Shown here one piece after another: positions 50,114 through 61,818 of a DNA stretch of 64,000 bases (position 1 is the stretch's first letter; every line of letters begins with the position of its first letter). The notes under the pieces were generated by a model that was not told where the DNA came from, searched no databases, and was given only the letters and a program-made list of their open reading frames with translations. The position numbers and the translations under genes were made by a program. The DNA comes from Zopfochytrium polystomum (Eukaryota > Chytridiomycota > Chytridiomycetes > Chytridiales > Chytridiaceae). The stretch spans positions 434,001-498,000 of the forward strand of contig JAIVFJ010000022.1 of the NCBI GenBank assembly GCA_025765615.1, read 5' to 3'.

Positions 50114-53100
50114 ATGGCAGATGATCGAAACAGGGGATCGGATGACGAAGTGGAGGAGATCGATTTCGAGGACCTCTCGTTCGACCATCCCCGCGATGCC
50201 GTTCAACTGGACCCTTCCAAGGATTCGACTGGCGGCATCCGGAACTCAAAAGAGGTGCATCCCACGGGTGCCTCGGATCGGTCATTGCGTGGCGGCAAGA
50301 GTTCCAAGAACAGCCGCCTGGGAGAGGAAAACAGCGCCACCGACCCCTCATCACGAGCAGAACCAAAGTCTCAAATCAACAACCCAAAGAAACGTGAACG
50401 GAAGCAACGACCCGTAATATCCGACGCAGGACTTCATTCCCACGATGAGATCACAGCCCTTGTTGACGGAGCGAACAACACTTCACGTTCGTCCGACCAA
50501 GGATTAGTGAAAGCCCTGAAGCCCGTATACAAGGCTTTTGCTGCATTCGAGGTGGTCCTGAACACCGCGAACGAACATATTGTGGATGAATCGATCAGTG
50601 TGATCGATTTATCGATTCGTCAACGGTGCGTAGAGTGGGAGTTATGCTGCTCCACCATTAATTTCCCGATTAGTTTTGCAATGTTGGCATCTTGCATGAT
50701 AACAACCAATCAGGCAATCTCGGCTAAGTACAAAGTTGAAGCCATTCTCTGGAAGACAGGTTTCTACGCTCGAATCGAGCAAATTCGATCCACGAATTCT
50801 CAAGATCTAAGAAGGACGACCCATTTCGATTATTTGAACGACCTCCTTTCCCTGGGGGAGGCCACCTATCAAGGCATTCTCGCTGCCCTGCCCACTTCTT
50901 TGAACCCGTCCAATAAGCTTCTCCCAACCGTGTCGAAGTCTATGGGATACTTTGCTGATTTAGCGCGGTATAAAGCAGTGCAAATGCGCCATGCGGAATC
51001 CCCTCCGGACACAATCCGCGAGCAATGGAGCTGCGCTCGCTCGCGTTACGAGCTCGCAACACTGGCCGCTCCTTCAAACGGTAAGTTGCATGATTCAGCA
51101 ATGAGAATTCTCTCACCATACTATAAGGACTGCTCTATCATCAGATTGCACTGATAGATGCTCAGAGTAGCCGACGGCTTCCGGCGCTGTTCAATTACGT
51201 GCGCTCGCTGAGCGTGAAATCGCCCTTCATCAATGCAAAGGACTCTATAACGCTGCTCCTTGCGAGTAACCGAAAGTCATCAGAGAGCAAAGTGAAACGC
51301 GATCATCAGCGATTGAATTCATTAAAAAAGGTGCCTCGATCGCACCGCGAGAAGAATTTCGCAGGTGTCAAATTAGAAGAGTCCGTGGAATCCATATTTC
51401 TTCGCGCTTTCGAACTTCTTTACACCAGAATCAGGTAACATCTTAATTGATTTGCGCCTCACTAACAAAAACCAGTTTCGAATCGTTCGGTTCGGTTGCG
51501 GAACTTTTATCAGCCAGCCTTGGGTTGACACGAGAATCGCAAATCATTTCAAGCTCCTCTCGCCCGACCAACTGGCACTTCTACACAACTGTTGTTGCGA
51601 TTTTCGTTCTTTCAGCGGTGACGCCGGCAGATCCCCTAGTTGCCGACAGCAAACCCACTGGCCAATATGAGAACGCATCGAATGAAGTGTTGGAAGAGAT
51701 GAGATCTGCGTCGTGGACCTTTTGCTCAATTATTTTTCGTGACACAATCAGCCTCTCGGCGCAAAATAACCGAGAGAATTCGGCTCTTCCTGGATTGCGG
51801 GTTTTTTTGGCGTGGCTGAGAAGCGCTGGTGGAAAATGGTGGCTGGACAGAGACCAAATCATTGTGAGTGGGATGGTGCCAAGGCTTTTGCTGATTTCCT
51901 TCAGTCAGATCGGACTCTGTGGGATGCAGTAGTACTTCTCCACAGAGAGCTTCGCGTTATCGAATGTGATGCCGTTGACGCGAGCGGCAGGGCAAGCCAA
52001 ACAATCACCACAGAAGACTGGTTTGTTGAGTTTTGTTGACTTTTTGACAAAAATCAACGACAGTTTAGGCAACTGAGAGGTTTTCTTCCACTAAAAGAGA
52101 TCTATACACGGCAGCTCTTCGACAACTTATGTTCAAGTAAAAGTGTGACACTATCAAACGTTCCGGAAACATGTGAAACACCAGAATCATACTCTCCTCT
52201 TGCGGACTTGGTAAAATCTGTTCAGGTACTAATGAGAGATCCGCGAAGTCCCCTGACTCGTTTTCCCAGGGTGTTCCGTTTATGTCGCTACGTGGCGCTG
52301 ACCTCTACTACTCGCACCGTGAGGCTGACACTTTCTCTGAACCAATGGGCACCAACGGCTCCGCCAAGATTCCATCGCCAAGTTCGGAGGAAACGATGGG
52401 CATGAAGAGAATCGATGATGAGGAGAATTGGTTTGGTTTGGATCTGGAAGCCACAACCATCGCTTCATCCTCTGTTTTAAGTGATCTCAAGGTCGGCGGG
52501 TCAATCTCGTAAAATTTGCGCGCACGACTAAAAATTTTGCAGAAAAGAAAATCTGAGCTGAAGCTTGCGCAAGACTCTCGATTCGTAACCGCTGACGGCA
52601 AGCGTTCATCGACATTTCCTGACTCCTTGGACAAAAGCAGCACTCGTTTGCTCTTTGATACCAATTGCTATGTCGGTGACTTGGAACATGTCAAACAAGT
52701 TATTGGAAGCGGGTGGTCGGTTGTCGTACCTTTGGTCGGTGAGTAGGTGTTACCAATGAAAATCTCCAGTTTGGGTCCTTAAATTTTCTCCAGTGATTAC
52801 TGAATTGGACGGCCTAAAGGCTTCGAACAATGAGCTTCGAGCAGAGGCCGCTCATCAAGCGCTGTCTTACCTTGAGTCCCTCCTCGTTTCCAGCATAAGA
52901 AAACCGTCGAACCTTATACTCTTGACAGCGAGGGGAACAGCATTGCCATACCTTTCCATCAGGACAGAGGATTGGTCGGAGGAGGCTGACCCGAGCAGTT
53001 CAAACGGAGAGAAAACTCACCGCTTTCAAGTACGGGGCGTGGATGACGTGCTTCTTCGGTGCTGCATTCGTGGGATCGGTGGTGCCAACAATATTGTCAT

Positions 53101-53203
53101 GCTGTTGGTGACTGAGGACGTCAACCTTCGACTGAAGGCGCGTGGTGTTGGTGTCAGGACCTGCGGCTTCGCAGAAGTGAAGCCGTGGTTGGGTGTGAAG
53201 TGA
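50114..53203 (+). CDS. SMG6: SMG6/EST1-like protein with PIN nuclease domain
   Basis: SMG6 is the endonuclease of nonsense-mediated mRNA decay. An acidic N-terminus (DDEVEEIDFEDLSFD) is followed by the 14-3-3-like helical domain: YFADLARYKAVQMRH, WSCARSRYELATLAAPSN and, after an intron, SSRRLPALFNYVRSLSVKSPF. The C-terminal PIN domain (about 52640-53190) keeps the acidic metal-binding positions: LLFDTNCYVG (Asp codon 52657-52659), VITELDGLKAS, VRGVDDVLL and LVTEDVNLRLKARG. Together the two domains distinguish SMG6 from SMG5 and SMG7. Introns are short; the one after PSN (51080) likely ends at GATAG 51148-51152. It shares a 32-bp divergent promoter with TFC4. Confidence 0.88.
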
Positions 53204-53351
53204 AGCAAAACAGTGAAGCAAAGGCAAAATTTTGACAACAGGACCAAAAACACGCGCCGTTCTGTGCAGGTAATCCCGCCTGAACAAAAAGCCACCTCAT
53301 CGGTCAGCAGACCGCTTGTGCAAGAACGAACTTTGGGCCAAATCCGTCAAG

Positions 53352-55425
53352 ATGATGAACCCGCTGGAAGACGACTCCTACAACTTTCAGGCCCCGTTGC
53401 CTGGATCGGCGCCGGTGGATGGACCAGGAACATCTCTGAACGATCCCCTACTCAGCCACCCTGCCAATGGTACATCTCCTTTCGACAACCCATTCGCATC
53501 GACCAAGCCCGAGCAATCAGGATCGGTCGGAACCGCAGCGTCAGCCGCTTTTGGATCTGGTGCTGGATCACGCGAATTTGCAGGTTTCTCCTCGGCATCA
53601 TCGATGGACTTCGGCAGTCAAAACGAGGAAGCAGAGGACGAGGATGGAGAGGGGGAGGAATCTTCTTCATCCCTTCCCGCAACTATCAGCCCTGCACAGC
53701 CAAGAGTAAACCCATTCTTGCAACCACGCCAGGTTCTGTATTTGAGGCACGCACGGTGCATCTCCGGCTGAACTGATTTTGGTGCAGACCTCGCCCTGTT
53801 GCAACATCGACCGAATTCTCGTCAGCACCAGCAAAACCGTGTTCAACCCCCTCCTCAATTCAGGTCCACCCGACCAACAGCCCGTTCCAGCCGTTACAAT
53901 CGAAGAGGTACTTCCATGTATCGTGGAGATTTTCTAATGATGTCGAGCAGGCCCACAAAACATCGGAGGGAGGCGGTTCTTACATCACCTACGTTATACG
54001 AACGAACATTCCCAGCGCGCCCCTCCATCTTGAGTCCCGCCACCGTTACTCTGACTTCGAGTCTCTTCAAAGGCTTCTCCGAAAGGTTCATCCGACAGTC
54101 GTTGTCCCTCCAGTTCCCGATAAGCACAGCATGGCCGATTATGCTACGCGTCCAGGCAAAGCAAAGGATGACCCTAAAATAATTGAGCAGCGAAAGCGAA
54201 TGCTTCAAAGCTTCTTGAATCGAGTCTTAGGTCATCCAGTTCTGTCACGAGAGCATGTAGTTCATAGATTTTTGGAACCAGGAAACACTTGGAGCGAAAT
54301 TTTGGCTACGTCCGGATTAGCCCAATACATGAAGAAGAAGGATAAAGGAGCTGGCTTAAAGCTGACAGACAGCTTGCTGAAGAACCCCGGTATGTGAGGC
54401 ATCTCGGTATGGTGGCTGCAAGAACTAAGTTGTGTACCACAGACCCACACTTTTTGGCCTCGGAGGAATATACTTTCAAATTTGGGCAGCAGCTAGGCCA
54501 GATCGTGAAGTACCACAAGCGAATCTCAAAACACTTTGGAGAGTTGGCCAACACCGGATCCGATCTTGGGGCTGCGTACAACGGATGGTCGCTCATGGAG
54601 ACTCAGGGGCCGATGCAAAGCAATGGAACCAGCTCGTCTTTCTACGCCGGAAACTCATCCCTCCCTCTTTCGCATGCCATCGAAAGTATTGGCGAAGCCG
54701 TTGACACGACCGTATCTGCCACCTCCCAGCTCAACCAGGCATTGGAACTTCGAGCTACCGAATATTTTGCCGAATACGAGAAGCTCACAACTGCGATCGA
54801 GGGGATTCTGAAGTGGAGACACGCCTTGCACGTCGAGTACGAGAGCGTCACGGAAGGTCTCATTAACAAAAGGGCTACGCTGGGGAGGTTAGAATCATCG
54901 GAAGCGGAAAGCCAGCGCCTGGCAGCCGTGTTGCATTCGGAAGGTGTCGGCGGCCGAAGAAACGATGTGCGGACCTCAGCCATCGCAGCAGCAAATGCTT
55001 TGGGGCTTGGAGGTGACCCTGAGGCAGAGCGCAGTACCGTACCCGCTGCTGGACCATCCAGCCCGACGGCTGGCACGTCCACAATCAGCCGGTCCAGCAG
55101 CGCAGGAGGTGGGGGAATTCTCGCCACTCTGAACTCTTTCATCGACAACGATCCCGAGGCGACGCGGCGCGCCAACATCACAAAGACGCGAGACAAGATT
55201 CAAACTCTGGAGGTCGAACGGGAGCGGGGTCTTGCCGAATTGGGGTCAGCAAACGAGGCGATTCAGCGAGACCTCGATCGCTTCCAGAGGGACAAAGTTC
55301 ATGACGTTAGGAACTTGCTATTGAGCTATGCAGTGGCGATGCGCGACTACAACAGGAAGGCGGCGACAGCCTGGGCGAAAGCTAAGGAGGAGATTGCAAA
55401 GGTTTCTTTGCCGCCAAGCCTGTAG
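53352..55425 (+). CDS. SNX41: SNX41/ATG20-like sorting nexin (PX-BAR)
   Basis: Sorting nexins of this group bind phosphatidylinositol 3-phosphate and curve endosomal membranes for cargo recycling and selective autophagy. The disordered N-terminus has NPF motifs (FDNPFAST, VNPFLQ). The PX domain (about 53900-54310) contains VTIEEAHKT, SRHRYSDFESLQRLL, VVVPPVPDKHSMADYA and IIEQRKRMLQSFLNRVLGH; the RYSDF Arg-Tyr and the MADYA...K loop are features of the SNX41/ATG20 group. A BAR domain follows from DPHFLASEEYTFKFGQQL, with a Ser/Gly-rich insertion (about 54950-55130) before the final helix pair. The start is ATG 53352 or 53355. Confidence 0.9.
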
Positions 55426-55545
55426 GGGGGGTTTAGTTTTTTCGTGTCTTTGTCTCTTTTGATGTCGTTGTCTTCAAACGTTTTCTGGCGAGGATCCCAT
55501 AAAGAGGAGCTCCGTGACAAGTTCCCATCTTGTCGGACCACTGAG

Positions 55546-56316
55546 ATGTCTGTTGCTCGGCCGACCCGGGGAGTACAGAAGAGGCGAGGAATCGCCGCCG
55601 ACAATGACGAGGACGCGGCCGAGCTCCGCTTCGGTGCAGGTTTGTAAAAAACCCGAGCAAGGCGCATCACGAGGCGCTTAATTCACTCCTCGACACGACC
55701 GTCCACGAGCAGAGTTCGAGGAGACTGACGACTGCAAAGCCCTCATGATCTCCGAAGTCAAAGTGCTTCTCGAGCTTGTCGAAGACAAGAAGCGGCGAGA
55801 AGGGCTGAACTCATCTGGCTCCGAGTGGGTAGAATCTCATTAAAGATGAAGGATGCTTTGCTGCGTCCCATGCCGAACAGCTTGACCGCTGAAAAATATT
55901 ACTATTTCGTACCCGACAGCATCAAACAGAAAACCCTTGACTATTGCCAACGGTTCAGCAGGTTTCCGAAGGCAGAGACAATCAAGGAGCTTCGGCAGTT
56001 GAGTCTTGCATTCCAGTACGTTTCGCCGAAGCGCTCAACGCAATCGGGACTAGGTTGTTTCCTCCCGACCAATTTCAACCTTTCGAGACTGCCCAACTAG
56101 CGAATCTTTGCTGCGAGACGGTGGAAGAGGCCAAATCTTTAATACCTAGGTATTGCAACAGTGGCAGGTCACGCTTAGACTCCTAGTAACTCGTATTTTC
56201 GAACCAAACTGAATCCTCTTTCGGACGCGGGAAGCTTGAACAAGCGATTTGATAGCCTTGAGGACGGGAAGCTGTTGGATCTTCTTGATCAGATGTCAAA
56301 TCTCCGGAAGTTTTGA
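55546..56316 (+). CDS. RPB4: RNA polymerase II subunit RPB4
   Basis: RPB4 pairs with RPB7 to form the stalk of Pol II. Start MSVARPTRGVQKRRG at 55546. A second exon (after an AG near 55712) reads EFEETDDCKALMISEVKVLL, the classic RPB4 N-terminal helix. KTLDYCQRFSRF and FETAQLANLCCETVEEAKSLIP follow. The last intron (about 56150-56232) splits the Ser codon of SLIPS and joins LNKRFDSLEDGKLLDLLDQM to the stop at 56316. Two joins in the middle are unresolved: the segment before KTLDYCQ, and a frame change between KELRQ and FAEALNAIG (about 56003-56033) for which I find no normal GT-AG intron. The change could be an unusual splice or a sequence error. Confidence 0.85.
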
Positions 56317-56391
56317 GGAGGGGTCGTGGCTGTAGTGGTCGCAGTTATTTACTTGCCGAGGAATCATGAACAAAAGATTGCAAAAAAGAAA

Positions 56392-57942
56392 ATGAAGTGA
56401 GCAACTTTGTTTCTTTGATGGACGGAGTCTGGAAACTGCGGCGCGACTGAACGCATTTACTCCCCAACGATTGCCATCAGCAACATCAAGGCGATCGCCA
56501 AGCTTAACGAACGCGAGCTTGAGCGAAATCTTACCGATAACGCATCATGGCACGACCAGTACAAGGTTAGAGAATGAGTGCTTCGCAACGAAATTAATAC
56601 CGACATCGAACCGATTGCGGGACAGGACTCTGCCTATGTTTATGTTGGTGGCCTCCCGTACAATCTCACGGAGGGCGATATAATAGTCGTGTTCTCTCAG
56701 TGAGTAACCAGCGAGCTTCCATACCATCGGGAGCGATTTATTAATCAATTTGACATATTTTCGCAGATGGGGTGAGGTTGTCGACATAAACCTCGTTCGA
56801 GACAAGAAGACTGGCAAGAGTCTGGGATACGCTTTTCTGGCCTATGAAGATCAACGAAGTACGGTCCTTGCTGTGGATAACTTTAACGGAATCACTGTGC
56901 GTACTCCATTTTTTACAGTTCCGACATTTTTCTGCAACGTACAATTCATGTTTTGGCTTATTTACTGTTGCAGCTGGTTGGTCGAACGATCCGCGTAGAT
57001 CATGTTTCTCAGTATCGTGGGGAGCGCGTCAGAGACGATGAAACAGAGGAAGACCGCACCCGACGCATGGAAAAGGAAAGGTTGAAACGTATCTCGGTAG
57101 TGCCGCGGCACCTTCTGGATCCTGAGGAGCGACGACTCCGCGACGAAATGGACCGGCAGCGCCAGAGGGAGGGCGGCGGTGGTGGAGCGAAGTCGGACGA
57201 TGATCCTTCCAGCAGCGACAGTGAGGACGAAAGCGTGGATGAGGAGGAGCGGCGTCGGCGTGAGCTCGAAGCCGAGGACCCTATGAGAGACTATTTCGCA
57301 AACTTAGCCAAGGAGGAAGGCGTGTCGGAGTCGGCCAGGACAAGCAAGAAGAAGGAGACGAAGGTGAAGAAGGAAAAGAGAGGGAAGAAGGATAAAAAGG
57401 AGAAACGGGATCAAAAAAGCAGCAAGCACGGACGATCCGCTAGCGCCGCTGATTCGGACTATGCAGGCGAAGGTCGACATTCTAAGCGACAAAGAGTGGA
57501 AGACTCAGCGGCTGAATCAGAATCGAAAACGCGCGGGTTGCCTCAAAAAACATCACAGCATGTTCCCGAAGAGTACGACCGGCGCCATTTTCACGACCGA
57601 CGCAACTCCGACGCGCGAACTGGCCGTGGCGGCGGTATAAGAGAAAAGGAAAGAGGACGCGAACACGAACGAGAACGAGAAAAGGAAAGAGAACGGGCAC
57701 CAGAACGAGAACGAGATGTTCGTGATCGCTACGACGGGAAGGAGGAAAAGAACAGTCGGGAGGAAGACCGTTCGGGCAGCATAGAACGGGAAGGGGACCG
57801 CGAACGGGACAGAGACCGAAGGAGAGAGGGAGACCGCGAACACCACCGCGACGGCAGATTGTTCAATCGAGATGATCGGGGTCGATCAGGGGGCCGTTAC
57901 TCCAACACGGATAACGCACAGCGCAGCCGTGCTCGCAATTGA
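56392..57942 (+). CDS. IST3: IST3/RBMX2-type splicing factor with RS-like tail
   Basis: IST3 (Snu17) is an RRM subunit of the RES complex that binds the activated spliceosome. The first exon is only five bases (ATGAA, 56392-56396), joined by an 88-nt intron to give [18 protein letters not shown]. Then come ASWHDQYK and, after a further intron, [19 protein letters not shown] (RNP2), then [40 protein letters not shown] (RNP1) and [17 protein letters not shown]. These are the diagnostic features of the family. The C-terminal 280 residues are highly charged ([14 protein letters not shown], many ERERD runs) and much longer than in yeast IST3, as in animal RBMX2. The start lies 76 bp after the RPB4 stop. 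Confidence 0.92.
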
Positions 57943-58197
57943 CTTACCTGAATTGGTTTCGGCGGCGTATAATTGTGCTTGTGTGAACATGAGACAAATT
58001 TTGTGAAAAGGTGAAGCCTCCTTGCCATTCCTCCCGTCGCACGTATCAGCAAATGGACATTAGAATAAGCTCTCAATCAATGAGTGGCAGGAAATGCCCA
58101 CTGCGCCTCACCCCCCTCCACTTTTTTTTCCTCTTGTGACAAGGCAGGAAAGTACAGAAAGAAAACTTTGATTTCGCCTGCGAACCCAATTGCAAAT
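57943..58197. promoter_or_regulatory. Promoter region of the eL22 gene
   Basis: 255 bp between IST3 and the ribosomal protein gene, with T-rich and CCCTCC-type tracts. No specific ribosomal-gene element is identified. Confidence 0.3.
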
Positions 58198-59023
58198 ATG
58201 CCCGCTGCTGCTGTAAGCTTTCCGTTCTAACCCAAGGCCATACCGTCTCCACAAGGCTACCGGGATCGTCTTCCCAGCAATACATGCCCCGCGATGAGAG
58301 GTCGGGGCGGCCCACCATCATTGGTTGTTCCGCCCCATCTCCGATCAAGGGACTGGTTCTTAGAAGAAAGCAACCGAGTAGCCACGGCGCGCTGGGTGTC
58401 GATCGCTCTACATCACCCTTCTCTTGCGAGGTCCTGTGAAGCGAAAGATTACCCAGTTGTCTCCAACATGAATTTGCCAGACCCAGGCGCTTTGTGGATT
58501 GCTCAATTGCTTTCTTGCCTTTGAATCTTACCTTCTTGCTCCTTCCCTTGTAAGGCCGCCAAGACCGCGAAGACCGTGAAGACCGCCAAGGGCAAGACCG
58601 TCAAGCCCAAGAAGGTTCCCCCCGTCAAGTACACGATTGACTGCTCCACTCCCGCTGGCGACAACATCTTCGACACGGCTGCTTTCGTGAGTACTGCGGG
58701 TTGTTTCACTTGCACCTTATCCGCTACCCCCCTGACCTCGTTTTGTGCCATAGGAAAAATACCTGAAGGACCGTGTGAAGGTCGGTGGCCGCACTGGAAA
58801 CCTTGGATCTACCGTTGCGATTAGCCGTAACGGCGCAATCATCACCATCACTGCACCAACTGGCCTCTTTGCCAAGCGTTACTTCAAGTACTTGACGAAG
58901 AAGTTCCTGAAGAAGAACCAGATCCGTGACTGGCTTCGCGTTATTGCCAACTCCAAGTTTTCTTTCGAGCTCCGCTACCCGCAAATCAACTCCAACGAGG
59001 AGGAGGAAGATGGCGATGAGTAA
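58198..59023 (+). CDS. RPL22: 60S ribosomal protein eL22
   Basis: A small structural protein of the large ribosomal subunit. Exon 1 is 15 nt (ATG CCC GCT GCT GCT, 58198-58212), followed by a 342-nt intron starting GTAAGC. Exon 2 (58555) begins with a Lys-rich tail ([16 protein letters not shown]) and continues [22 protein letters not shown] 63-nt intron (58689-58753) separates it from [38 protein letters not shown] and [15 protein letters not shown], and the acidic end EEEEDGDE. Length (about 130 residues) and motifs are those of eL22. The first intron is much longer than others in this window. Confidence 0.97.
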
Positions 59024-59236
59024 GCGATGAATCGAATGGGAGTGGGCTGATGAGCTCAAGTGATGAGGGGTTTTTTTCCACCCATCGGCTTCGTGGTGTT
59101 CCCTTTGTTGAGGGGGCGATTTTATTTCATGATTGTAAATAAGTTCTACTCTGAACACGAGAAGACCACCATAGTTTGCCGACCCACTTCAGCTTTTCGT
59201 TGGTCGATCAGTAGCTGCAGCTGAAAGGAAGAACTT

Positions 59237-61405
59237 ATGGACAACTCGTGCAATGGCGCGAAGTTGCTGACACTCCTGGAGACGGATCCTGCAATTGTCA
59301 AGGAGAATGGTTGGGACATTCTCGATGCAATCCTCTCCGACAGGGCCGTTATAGTGGAGCCGAATACCGTCTTCGAGACGATTGCAAAGGACGGAAGGGC
59401 GAGGTTCTTGTCTTCTCGCCATGAAGAAGTACCAGGTTCAGAGGCTGGCACGGAGGCGAATGATCGCAACACGGTCCGCATGCTTGCTGCCATGCGATCC
59501 ATAGCAACCACCGTCTCGCCCCGAGAGACGATCCTTTTTGGGCAAGAGCGCATTGACTCTCTTGCAAAACGAATTACGACTCTTGCGCATAGTCAAGGCG
59601 CGGAAGACTCTGGCAGCGAGGGGTCGCAAGACGACGAGCATTCCGACACGGAGGAAAACGATGGAGTCGTGGACAGGCTGTTGGGCAGTGTTTCCCTCTG
59701 GTGCGCATTCGTGGAAATGCTTCGAATAGGTTGGTCTCTTTCCAACAGCCTTTAGTGTTCAGCGCTGATTTTGATTTCACGATTCCCCTCAGCTGTGAGT
59801 CGACTGGAGTCAAAATCCCCGTCCATTTTAGCCTCTGGGCTTGTTGAAACGCTGGTAAAAACGGGAATAATATTTCTTCGATCGCTGATGCGGAGGCGAC
59901 TCAGAAAGTAAGGTATTAAAAAGATGTTCCGGCCGCCTTTCTTACGACGCCACTGCTCAGCCAGAACAATGAAAATAGATTGGACCAAATGGCTGAGGTC
60001 GCTATCTTCTTGGCATGTAAATCGCTCGTTGCGCCGTTGAAAGCACTATCAGAAAAGGACTCAACGATGGTAAGTACGCAAGCTTTTTGTTCGGGACGCA
60101 TATTAACGAACGACAAGAGCTCGGATAAAGCCACCACCACCGCCTTGGCTGCGGAGTATGTGGGGGCGTTGTTCTCCGGTTGCCGGTTATTACCAGTTGA
60201 GCATGTGGACATTGTAACCTCTGAATTGCAGGTGAGGTGCTAGCCAACATCTTCGGCCCGCATTCTGATGTCAGGGCAGTTGCTTGCATTCCAGTCGTTT
60301 GATTTACTTGAGCTGGTATCCTTAGCTGAAGGTGGTCAGCGAAACTTAAGTACCAATTTCTCTGGCCTGACAGAACTTACTTTAGAACAAGCGCGTTGTT
60401 CGCTGCTTATAATTGAGTTCACAGCGGAGGCTCGGACAGTGTCAAGCACATCTTCGGAAAAAGTGGACGATTCAATCAATTGGTGGCCTCGTGTACTCTC
60501 TCCAAGTTTTCAGTTGTGGTTGGCAGCAATGTGTCTCGCGTACGCAGTTATTCCACCAGCGGGACTTTCTCGGCTTATCGACCGCAACCACGCCCTCGAA
60601 AGCGCGTGCAGATTAGTGGAAGGGGCCGCTAGGGCGGCTCCAGCAGGTTCTTTCTACTCGGACGATTTGTGGGACATTCCAACCCACTCAGTTCCACAGT
60701 CAAGCCTGGGTGCAGTATGCAAGGTGCATTTCACTTTTGAACCCACGTCCCCACACCTAAACCCACGTCCCAACGCATCAAAACCTCGACGGCAACCTCT
60801 CACGGGGGAACCGTTACAGAACCTCGCGACTGTAATGGGAACATGCCCCAGCCAGCAAATCCGAACGGCTGCTCACAGAGCGTTCCAATCTTTGTACTCA
60901 ATGCTTGCGACGACACCGCGCCCACTTCACTCTCGACTACTCGTCCTTCGCCACATTTTGCTCCCTTCTGGCCACCCTCACGTTGCGGCGCTTGCGGTCT
61001 CTCTCTTGCGGAAAGAGCTGTCGATGGTGCGACGATTGTGGCAATGGGATCTGGAACAGGTGCAAGAGATGGTGGCGATCGTGCTCGACAGCGGATCGTG
61101 GCTTTACCGCTTTGAGAATGCTGGTGATGCCGATGCGGTTGAAGAAGTGAAGAGAATAAGCGAAAAGGCCGTGGTACTCGTGGAAGCTGTGAACCTTCTC
61201 TTCTTCTTGAAGATCCGGGGACAGACGATTCAGGTGAATCTCCGAAGCTTCCCCTTTGTTTCACAGCCGCTTTTCTTCCAAGATTAATTGAGTACCGCAG
61301 GAGGCACTGGGGAAGCTCCATCCTGGCTTCTACATAGAAAAATGCTGGAGGCCGATGCTAGCGAATTTGAAGCCAGCCAAGGATGCAGGAGGTGCGCGGG
61401 TTTGA
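59237..61405 (+). CDS. Helical-repeat protein, possibly glomulin/ALF4/YBP-like
   Basis: Multi-exon, about 600 residues. It begins MDNSCNGAKLLTLLE and encodes stretches of amphipathic helices: NGWDILDAILSDRAVIVE, VDRLLGSVSLWCAFVEML, SPSFQLWLAAMCLAYAV. Towards the C-terminus there is NLATVMGTCPSQQIRTAAHR, then LHSRLLVLRHILLPSGHPHV. The final exon after an AG near 61301 reads EALGKLHPGFYIEKCW and stops at 61405. The all-helical pattern with the -CPS-QIR--AH--F- segment is reminiscent of the glomulin/ALF4/YBP1 group (cullin-ligase regulators and Yap1-binding proteins). I am not certain of that, and any helical-repeat family would fit. Exon boundaries near 59728, 59910, 60070 and 60240 are approximate. 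Confidence 0.6.
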
Positions 61406-61818
61406 CTCTTCTTTCGGTTTATTTTTATTTTTTTCATTTTTCCTCTTCTTGACCGACTCGCGCAACTGATATTTCCTGGGCCTCTTGGTTGACCGCATTG
61501 TCGCGTGCAGTGTTCACGCCGGAGCTTGAAGTGCTCCTGTTCTCGCTCGAGAGGGTTGTCAGCGGCGTGTGACAAACTCCGGTTCGGCATTTCGTTCCGG
61601 AGTTCCATTTCCGTTCCGAACCAGCGGCGTTCTTCCGATGTTTGCGGGGTGGCGTGATCTCGCCGTTCCAGGAAACAAAAACAATCGACGTCATTGGCAG
61701 ACGGACGTAATCTGCATTGGGAAAAGAAGACAAGCGCAGACAGCCGAGGAGACAGAGAAGAGACAGACCGTGAGAGAGAGAACGTGCGGCGAAGCAAAGC
61801 AGCAAGCACTGATCGGTC
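61406..61818. other. Intergenic and 5' flank of the GDSL hydrolase gene
   Basis: 413 bp without a plausible gene. T-rich near 61420-61446 (3' end of the upstream gene). A GAGACAGAGA-rich stretch at 61747-61781 lies just before the ATG, similar to the GA-rich tract upstream of the Sec7-PH gene. Confidence 0.4.

Noticed and set aside
60800..61321. Minus-strand frame of 173 codons opposite the helical-repeat gene
   Set aside because: Antisense shadow of plus-strand exons, low-complexity Pro/Ser/Arg content.
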